Positions 54,960 to 61,234 of a DNA stretch of 64,000 nt are shown one piece after another; position 1 is the stretch's first letter, and each line of letters starts with the position of its first letter. The DNA comes from Draconibacterium sp041393215. GTDB lineage: Bacteria; Bacteroidota; Bacteroidia; Bacteroidales; Prolixibacteraceae. The translations under genes were made by a program, and so were the position numbers. Under the pieces are notes generated by a model. The model did no database searches, had not been told where the DNA came from, and worked only from the letters and a program-made list of their open reading frames with translations. The stretch is from assembly GCA_041393215.1 (NCBI GenBank), contig JAWKKP010000008.1, forward strand, positions 1 to 64,000, given 5' to 3'.

Positions 54960-55049
54960 TGAAATACGGTTTATTTGGTTTACAAATTGAATAAGGTGTG
55001 AATTTAACGCTTAATTTTACTGTTCTAAAAACCGAAATTAATACTAAAA

Positions 55050-56183
55050 ATGAACGATATGAAAAAAATTCTATTCTTAGTGGTACTTGTAATTCTGTTT
55101 TCGTGTACAAAACCACCAAAATCACCCGAATTGATTGACAATGCAGTATTTAAAACTGAATTTGAAGGGAAAGTGGTTAGCCTTTTTACATTAAAGAATA
55201 AAAACGGATTGGTGGCTCAAATCACGAATTACGGGGGCAGGGTAATTAATCTTTGGACTCCGGATAAAGACGGAAATTATGAGGATATTGTAATTGGGTA
55301 TAACAATCTGGACGGTTATTTACATTCTAATGAAATTTATTATGGTACCTTAATTGGCCGCTATGGCAACCGTATTGCAAAGGGTCAGTTTGTTTTAAAT
55401 GATTCAGTCTATACGCTTGCAACAAATAATGGGGCAAATCATTTACATGGAGGTGTAAACGGTTTTAATAATGTAGTGTGGGATGCCAATCAACTGGACG
55501 ACCAAACTCTTGAACTGAAGTATTTATCAAAGGACGGAGAGGAAGGTTATCCGGGTAACTTGCAGGTTACGGTAGTTTACCAGTTAACCAATAATAATGA
55601 ATTACAAATTGAATACTGGGCAAAAACAGATAAGCCAACTCCGGTTAATTTAACCCAACATTCTTTCTTTAATTTGAAAGGTGTTGGAAGTGGTGATGTG
55701 AAAGATCAGCTTTTGCAAATTAATGCTGATTATTACACCCCCGTTGATTCGGGGTTAATACCAACAGGAGAAATTGTGCCTGTTGAGGGAACTCCGATGG
55801 ATTTTAGAACTCCAACCCCAATAGGACAGCGGGTTGATGAAGATTTTGAACAGTTGATGTTTGGAAATGGTTACGACCATAACTGGGTTTTGAACAGTCC
55901 GGAAGGCGATTTAAATTTTGCCGCAAAAGTGGTTGAGCCAACTAGCGGAAGAACATTGGAAGTATATACCAATGAACCGGGAATTCAGTTTTATGGCGGT
56001 AATTTTTTAACTGGCAGCGATACGGGTAAAAATGGAAAAGTTTATTCCCATCGTTCTGCACTTTGTCTGGAAACGCAACATTTTCCCGATAGTCCGAATC
56101 AACCTAACTTCCCATCAACGATTTTGCAACCTGGCGATGAATATTATTCGATTTGTATTTACAGATTTGGAGTGGAAAAGTAA
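55050..56183 (+). CDS. aldose 1-epimerase (galactose mutarotase), lipoprotein
   Basis: 377-residue mutarotase interconverting alpha and beta anomers of aldoses. The lipobox ends at C19 (LFSCTKPP), so it is extracytoplasmic, as is common in glycan-degrading Bacteroidota. Catalytic features: GANHLHGGVNGFNNVVWDA with the first His, VNLTQHSFFNLKG with the second His, and the base Glu in LCLETQHFPDSPNQPNF near the C-terminus. It is divergent from the sulfatase (90 bases) and followed by its own terminator, so the two may be co-regulated as a small glycan-processing group. Confidence 0.94.
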   Translation: MNDMKKILFLVVLVILFSCTKPPKSPELIDNAVFKTEFEGKVVSLFTLKNKNGLVAQITNYGGRVINLWTPDKDGNYEDIVIGYNNLDGYLHSNEIYYGTLIGRYGNRIAKGQFVLNDSVYTLATNNGANHLHGGVNGFNNVVWDANQLDDQTLELKYLSKDGEEGYPGNLQVTVVYQLTNNNELQIEYWAKTDKPTPVNLTQHSFFNLKGVGSGDVKDQLLQINADYYTPVDSGLIPTGEIVPVEGTPMDFRTPTPIGQRVDEDFEQLMFGNGYDHNWVLNSPEGDLNFAAKVVEPTSGRTLEVYTNEPGIQFYGGNFLTGSDTGKNGKVYSHRSALCLETQHFPDSPNQPNFPSTILQPGDEYYSICIYRFGVEK

Positions 56184-56205
56184 TTATATATATACATAAG
56201 TTTTG

Positions 56206-56228
56206 AAAGCCCGGTTTTCCGGGCTTTT
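56206..56228 (+). terminator. rho-independent terminator of the aldose epimerase gene
   Basis: AAAGCCCGG at 56206-56214, a TTTT loop, and CCGGGCTTT at 56219-56227, then further T. Nine-base perfect stem, 23 bases after the stop. Confidence 0.9.
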
Positions 56229-56268
56229 TTTTAGGTTCGACTAAGTGTTTTATTTTCAGTGTTATAAT

Positions 56269-56670
56269 TTAACCTGGCAGACGGTCGAATTTGATTATTT
56301 TCTCCAGAGACTCGTCCCAACTGGCTTTGTTTGAAATAAAGATATGTGCATCTGGTTCTTTCACTAGTTGTGTATCTAAACATCCGGCTGGTACAACTAA
56401 AAGTTTGCCACCCATTTGTAAATTGGGTAATGCCGAGCCACAATTTGTACAGAATGCTTTTTTATGTTCACTCTTTGGTGGCTGAAAAGTTTTGATTTCT
56501 GTTTCTCTTTTTATCCAATCAAGTTTGGCTGTTGTCGAAAACAGATTTGCAGCATGAGCAGATCCCGTATCTTTTCTGCAATATCTGCAATGACATAGAT
56601 AAAAACTTTCAAAATCACCTGTAACTTTAAATTTAACTCCTTTGCATAAACAAGAACCAAAATATTCCAT
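56269..56670 (-). CDS. GFA-family (CENP-V/formaldehyde-activating-like) zinc protein
   Basis: 133-residue protein of the Mss4-like GFA family. Zinc ligands are in the typical places: SCLCKGVKF (first pair), YLCHCRYCRKDTGSAH (CHCxxC) and FCTNCGSALPN (CxxC). Family members are often annotated as glutathione-dependent formaldehyde-activating enzymes, but most are uncharacterised, so that activity is not claimed. GFA genes are common cargo of integron cassettes (general knowledge), which matters because the neighbouring DNA has attC-like palindromes. It lies on the opposite strand from the epimerase, with stops facing. Confidence 0.88.
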   Translation of the reverse strand: MEYFGSCLCKGVKFKVTGDFESFYLCHCRYCRKDTGSAHAANLFSTTAKLDWIKRETEIKTFQPPKSEHKKAFCTNCGSALPNLQMGGKLLVVPAGCLDTQLVKEPDAHIFISNKASWDESLEKIIKFDRLPG

Positions 56671-56944
56671 ATATATAGTCTCTTTTTCAATTATAAGGTT
56701 TTACCGGAAATGTATTTCCTGGCAATAAAACTAAAATTCTTAAGAAAAGCGAATTCTAAAGCCGCCAGTTATTAATAATCTTGGCTTGTGATTCTGAAAA
56801 TGTAATATAGTCTGCGAGCATCTACAGACGTTTTATTTTTGATGTGTTCAGCGGTTGGTATATGTTTGCGGGCGGATTCCCATTTCAAAGTTGGCGTACC
56901 ACCGAATCCTGCCCTACAATACGTACAGTGTTATGCATCGTTTT
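56671..56944. other. 274-base gap holding a palindromic attC-like element
   Basis: No credible gene: the open frame starting at 56839 on the plus strand overlaps the secreted-protein gene and has no family resemblance. The main content is the long imperfect palindrome at 56844-56935, listed separately. The rest is AT-rich leader of the GFA gene. Confidence 0.6.
56844..56935 (-). repeat. candidate attC-like imperfect palindrome downstream of the secreted-protein gene
   Basis: Left arm includes GGGCGGATTC (56870-56879); right arm includes GAATCCTGCCC (56904-56914), its complement with one extra unpaired base. Outer segments GTATATG (56858-56864) and CAATACGTAC (56918-56927) pair partly. Unpaired extra bases in a long hairpin are typical of integron attC sites. 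On the minus strand the element begins with ATAACACTG just after the gene's stop codon. The canonical RYYYAAC/GTTRRRY boxes are not clean, so this is a candidate only. Confidence 0.4.
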
Positions 56945-57628
56945 TTACTCAACAGGATATTTCGTTATATCAGGTTCACTTGATTCAAAAAGTCCTGTTT
57001 CATAAAAATAGTTTGCCATTTTTAGAGCGTCTCCTTTTGAACTTTTTGTGGCTTTTATTGTAACCCAGTTTTTCATAAATTCATTTTGTTCTACGAGTTC
57101 TGTATTTGTTTTTGTTATCACGTTATTTAAGTCTGTTAAATCTGTTTCATCAGATACTTTGACATAAAAAAGGCTGCTATAACTGTTTATACATAAATTT
57201 CCAATTGGTTCCCAAATCAAGTTTTCGCAGTTGGCGGTTTGAATAGTGTAATGTACATATGAGATTATGCTATTTTGCTGTAAATCGGAAATTATTGAAG
57301 CTAATTCTTCACAGTTTTTTGAAGATTTAAGTTTTAGAGGAATTTCTTTGTATTTGTAATTTGCTTGAGTGTAAATTTCGTAGTCATAATTTTGGTCAAA
57401 GTAGCTTTCCGTAGAAATAAATTCTTGAATTTCATTGTTTGTATAAGTCGTATCACAGGCAATTAATAAATAATCATTTGATAATTCCCCTAAGTACACC
57501 TCAGTCCCGTTATAGTATCTAAAATCAATATAATCACAACTACTCTGTAGGTTTTCATTTCCACTTTCGTCAATGCACCTTGCGAATAAGAAAGGGAATA
57601 AAATCAAGAAAGGAAGATGTTTTTTCAT
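56945..57628 (-). CDS. secreted protein resembling a stand-alone subtilase (S8) prodomain
   Basis: 227-residue exported protein. ATG at 57628 is preferred to a longer frame from 57688 because it opens directly with a signal peptide, KKHLPFLILFPFLFARC; the Arg before Cys makes a true lipobox doubtful. The C-terminal ~70 residues (QNEFMKNWVTIKATKSSKGDALKMANYFYETGLFESSEPDI) closely resemble the N-terminal prodomain of Bacteroidota S8 proteases, but no protease domain follows: the gene stops right after it. It may be a protease inhibitor, folding helper or remnant (inference). It is bracketed by palindromes on both sides. Confidence 0.65.
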   Translation of the reverse strand: MKKHLPFLILFPFLFARCIDESGNENLQSSCDYIDFRYYNGTEVYLGELSNDYLLIACDTTYTNNEIQEFISTESYFDQNYDYEIYTQANYKYKEIPLKLKSSKNCEELASIISDLQQNSIISYVHYTIQTANCENLIWEPIGNLCINSYSSLFYVKVSDETDLTDLNNVITKTNTELVEQNEFMKNWVTIKATKSSKGDALKMANYFYETGLFESSEPDITKYPVE

Positions 57629-57651
57629 CGGTTCTTTTTGTGTTAGATGAT

Positions 57652-57703
57652 GTACATTCCCAATAGGTTGCGTTAAAACTGGTGCCAACTATTATGGAAG
57701 TAC
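57652..57703. repeat. imperfect palindrome between the hydrolase stop and the secreted-protein start
   Basis: Left arm GTACATTCCCAATAGGTTG (57652-57670) pairs with right arm CCAACTATTATGGAAGTAC (57685-57703): GTAC/GTAC, TTCC/GGAA, AATAG/CTATT and TTG/CAA, with extra unpaired bases at 57656 and 57667 and a 14-base loop. It has no T-run, so it is not an ordinary terminator. Together with the element at 56844-56935 it brackets one gene. Confidence 0.5.
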
Positions 57704-57747
57704 AAGTAACTTGAAATGAATGCTTTTTTTTCGTTTGTGAAAATACT

Positions 57748-60700
57748 TTAGTTGTTTATGGCTACCAGTTTAAAAGGCTCAAATAATCCGTAATCCATAA
57801 AAAAGTATTCTGATGCAGCCGGAATTTTTTTCGGTGCAGAATTCCATGAAAACGGGCCAAAAATCCAGTTGTTATTGTTTTGATAGAAAAATCCAAAGGT
57901 GTTTTTCAGGCTTCCGTAAACTTTCACCGATATTTTATTCTCGCCGTTCTTCAACGATTCGGTAATGTCGGTTTCATAGGGTTGCCATGCTATTAATCCG
58001 GCTGGTTTGTCGTTCACCATTACTTCGCACAAAGGAGCATTCCAGCTGGCTAATTTTATTTTGTACGATTTTTCTTTTGACTTATCGATCTCAAACAATT
58101 GACTGTATGTAACCGTCTGCGAATAAAACGGCAGACCAAGACTACTCCAGGAACCCAGTGTGTTGAATTCGCCGCCGGTAATTTCAAATCCGGTTGTTGA
58201 CGGTTTTACAAGAAAATCGCCCAGTAAATATACCGGCATAACTTCGGCAAGAATGTTCATTCTTGGCGCTTTAATCGTGATTGTGTTTTTGCCCGGTTTT
58301 AAAAATTCGCCCACCTGATAAACCGGAAAATCTTTATCAATCCAGTACTGCCCGCCAATTTTCTCTACGGGCTGTCCGTTTACAAACACATTCCATAATT
58401 CAGGGCGCTCAACAACCGCTTTAATTTCTTTCATTGCTTCCTGATTCAGTTCAGAATTAATCGTGAAATGGTAGCTGGCTTCAAATTCAGATTCAGGTGT
58501 AAAAACGGAATCCATTTCCAGATAATTCTTTTTATACTGAATTTTATGTTGCCACGGATTTCCCATGGTTATGCCGTTTTCTTCGTAGAGGCCAATTAAT
58601 GCATTCATAAAGTAAACATCTTTTTTAGACGATTTTTTTGTTTGCAGGTCAAGGTAGTTCACCATCATCACATTGTCTTTATCGCGTTGTACTGAAATTG
58701 GTGTGCTTCCTTCAATTTTGGTTTCTGTCCCTTTAACCGGATTGTATTCAGGTTCAGCCGATTTTTTATTAGAAACCGTGAACAATGCACTTCCTGCAGG
58801 TTCCAGATTTACTTCGAAAATTACTTTGCCGTTTTCAATTTTTCCGGGGTAATTAAAAATCTCTCCGGAAGCTAGGTCAAGTTTCGAAACATATTTTCCA
58901 TTAACGGTAATCTCAGCTGCTGCTTTTTGTTTTGGGTGAGAGTTTACCACAAAAATAATTTGATCATCGCCAAGATTTCTGCGTTGGTGATACAACATTC
59001 CGTTACGGGTTTTATCGTTCATTTTGAAATCATCATTGGAAAGCAATCCGATTACATTGTCTTCATTCAAACTTTTGGCGATGATAAAATTATCGCCGGA
59101 ATTTGTGATTAGCTCTTTTACAGCAGTTGATTCATCCCCGTCAACAAATGGTATTTCAGCCCTGAATGACAAAACTTTGCCGCCATTATCCAGATAGGCT
59201 TTAAGGATGTCTAATGTAGTTTTGTCGATATTTTCCATCTCCGCCGGAATTACGACAAGAGAATAATCCCGCTCTCCGACCCGAAGAGTTTTATCAGCTA
59301 CACTTCCAAGTGTTTTCAAAACATTTTCCGAACCGAGATCATACTCAAAGTGGTTTTGCTCCATTTGGTAAACGAAGTTTTTGAAACCGTTACGAATGGT
59401 ATCGATAGCAGCGTTTTTTACTTTTCTAGAGAAGTACATCCATGCCGTGGTATTGGGTTGAAGAACCAGTGTTTTGTTTATTTGCTGGCCCGTTGACATG
59501 GCCATTGAAGCCCGCCCGATGTAATCACCCATCAAATTGTAATGCTCCCACCATGGTTCATGATACGAAAACGAGGGAGGATAGTCGAATTTGCGGACAC
59601 CGTTTAAAGAATAGTAAGACAGATGCTGGTTGACAAAATTTACCCCCAAAACCATTTCCCAATCTACTAATCGTTTTTGTTCTTCAAAGCTCATTTCCCA
59701 GCCTCCGCCACCGTAAGTCTCGCTTAAAGTTCGTGTTCTGCCAGCCTGGTTTGCCGCACTCCGAAGCTCACGAACAGCGCGGTCGTTACCGAACTGCCCG
59801 CCAAGACCAAGTGTGTCTAACCGGTTTCCCAGCATATCCACACCCGGCATCTGGTGCCAGATGTAAAACGCCGATTCGTCAGATCCGTCAGTGGGTTCTG
59901 GCCAGCCGTGCTCCCAGTAGTGTCCGGTCCAACTCAGCCCCTTTTCGTCGCAATATTTGCTCCACGGTTTTGCCCAGCGGTCAACAAATAATTCCAGAAT
60001 CAGCTCATAATAATCATGTCTCACTTTTTTCCAGTTTCCGGTTTCTTCAACTAAAGAAGGCAGGTGCAATTTTAAGTCATAACCCCAACGTTGTTCAAAA
60101 GCATCCCACAAATCGGGTGTCCACCGAAACGAAGTACCACGGGGCATGGCAGCTTCCAGGTTGGGTTCATCGGTAAAAATTCCTGGAAGTGTTTTCCCAA
60201 AATCGACGATGTTTTTTTCATAACCTTTAGTCATAGTAATTTCCATAAACTTGTCGGTTACTCCTTTATACAATAAATCGACATAAGTAAACCCACCATA
60301 CCAGTGTGATTTTGCGGGGTAAGTTTTACTAAAAATATAATAGTCCCCTACTTTGCCGTTTTCTTCGCTTATTTTTGATGTAATATCAGAAAATCCGTCA
60401 TTCGTCTTTTTTAGAACCACTTCAATCGTATCGGAAGTGCTGACATTCAACTTTTCCTGAGTTTCAAGTTTTAATCCGGTGCCGTGTTTGTAGGAGTCGG
60501 GCATTTCTGCGGGGACATGGCCGCCTGCAAAGCCTGAAGGATATGAGTTTTCATCATAAATAAATACTTTCATATCCAGCTCTTTTGCTTTTTGTATGGT
60601 ATAATCAAAAAGATGAAACCAGTCGTCGGAAATATATTCGGTTAACAATCCGGGACGTGGATGTACAAAAACTCCACCGATTCCTGCCTTCTTGAATTCC

Positions 60701-60909
60701 TTCATCTGGAAATCAATTCCTTCTTCCGAAATCTGTTCATTCCAATCCCAGAGCGGCGCGCTTCTATATTCCGAAGGCGGATTGGCAAATAACTTTTTTA
60801 ATTCGTCTATGGTTTGAATTCCTTCAGGAACAGGTTTTTCTGCGCAACCGGTAAAAATTACGAGTATTATCAGAATTAATAAAAACAGAAAGTTTTGATT
60901 TTTTTTCAT
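57748..60909 (-). CDS. large exported glycoside hydrolase, GH106-like (putative alpha-L-rhamnosidase)
   Basis: 1053-residue lipoprotein (lipobox FTG-C22). The N-terminal barrel opens with PPSEYRSAPLWDWNEQISEEGI and IGGVFVHPRPGLLTEYISDDWF, a pattern I associate with GH106 and related hydrolases. Further segments are GIFTDEPNLEA, WTGHYWEHGWPEPTDGSDES, TLSETYGGGGWEMSFEEQKRLVDWE and GVNFVNQHLSYYSLNGVRK. The C-terminal third has beta-sandwich, galactose-binding-like segments (NVFVNGQPVEKIGG, CEVMVNDKPAGLIAW). Rhamnosidase activity is inferred from family likeness. Together with the sulfatase and mutarotase it suggests processing of a sulfated, deoxysugar-containing glycan. Confidence 0.72.
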   Translation of the reverse strand: MKKNQNFLFLLILIILVIFTGCAEKPVPEGIQTIDELKKLFANPPSEYRSAPLWDWNEQISEEGIDFQMKEFKKAGIGGVFVHPRPGLLTEYISDDWFHLFDYTIQKAKELDMKVFIYDENSYPSGFAGGHVPAEMPDSYKHGTGLKLETQEKLNVSTSDTIEVVLKKTNDGFSDITSKISEENGKVGDYYIFSKTYPAKSHWYGGFTYVDLLYKGVTDKFMEITMTKGYEKNIVDFGKTLPGIFTDEPNLEAAMPRGTSFRWTPDLWDAFEQRWGYDLKLHLPSLVEETGNWKKVRHDYYELILELFVDRWAKPWSKYCDEKGLSWTGHYWEHGWPEPTDGSDESAFYIWHQMPGVDMLGNRLDTLGLGGQFGNDRAVRELRSAANQAGRTRTLSETYGGGGWEMSFEEQKRLVDWEMVLGVNFVNQHLSYYSLNGVRKFDYPPSFSYHEPWWEHYNLMGDYIGRASMAMSTGQQINKTLVLQPNTTAWMYFSRKVKNAAIDTIRNGFKNFVYQMEQNHFEYDLGSENVLKTLGSVADKTLRVGERDYSLVVIPAEMENIDKTTLDILKAYLDNGGKVLSFRAEIPFVDGDESTAVKELITNSGDNFIIAKSLNEDNVIGLLSNDDFKMNDKTRNGMLYHQRRNLGDDQIIFVVNSHPKQKAAAEITVNGKYVSKLDLASGEIFNYPGKIENGKVIFEVNLEPAGSALFTVSNKKSAEPEYNPVKGTETKIEGSTPISVQRDKDNVMMVNYLDLQTKKSSKKDVYFMNALIGLYEENGITMGNPWQHKIQYKKNYLEMDSVFTPESEFEASYHFTINSELNQEAMKEIKAVVERPELWNVFVNGQPVEKIGGQYWIDKDFPVYQVGEFLKPGKNTITIKAPRMNILAEVMPVYLLGDFLVKPSTTGFEITGGEFNTLGSWSSLGLPFYSQTVTYSQLFEIDKSKEKSYKIKLASWNAPLCEVMVNDKPAGLIAWQPYETDITESLKNGENKISVKVYGSLKNTFGFFYQNNNNWIFGPFSWNSAPKKIPAASEYFFMDYGLFEPFKLVAINN

Positions 60910-61234
60910 ATCCAGGCTGTTGGTTTAGTAAATTTGGTAATCGAATCTCAAAATAAATTCCTTATTATACTACTTTTCGAAACATTTATATCGATGAATC
61001 TAAAGTTAGACTTTCTTTTTGAAACCGTAAATGTTTTGATGTGCTTTTTAAGTAAATACGACGCCACTTTTTTTTGATTGAAGTTTACGAAGAATGGATT
61101 CCATTAATCTGAATTAAAATGATTTCCGTGAGTTAATACAATATTCATTTTACACAGAAATGAAAGGCTGCCTGCCTGAAAAAATCCTATATTTGCATAT
61201 TTTTTAAAATCCATTGGATATTTAGTACGATTTT
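60910..61234. other. 325-base divergent intergenic region between the hydrolase and ileS
   Basis: AT-rich and without a credible gene; short frames here lack start signals and family resemblance. It holds the ileS -7 box near its right end and must also contain the promoter of the minus-strand hydrolase, for which no clear TAnnTTTG was found. Confidence 0.5.
61188..61195 (+). promoter_or_regulatory. -7 box of ileS
   Basis: TATATTTG matches TAnnTTTG and lies 39 bases before the ATG at 61235. The -33 position has no clear TTTG. Confidence 0.5.

Noticed and set aside
56839..57063. Plus-strand open frame of 74 codons
   Set aside because: It overlaps the 3' end of the secreted-protein gene and the palindrome, has an odd composition and resembles nothing.
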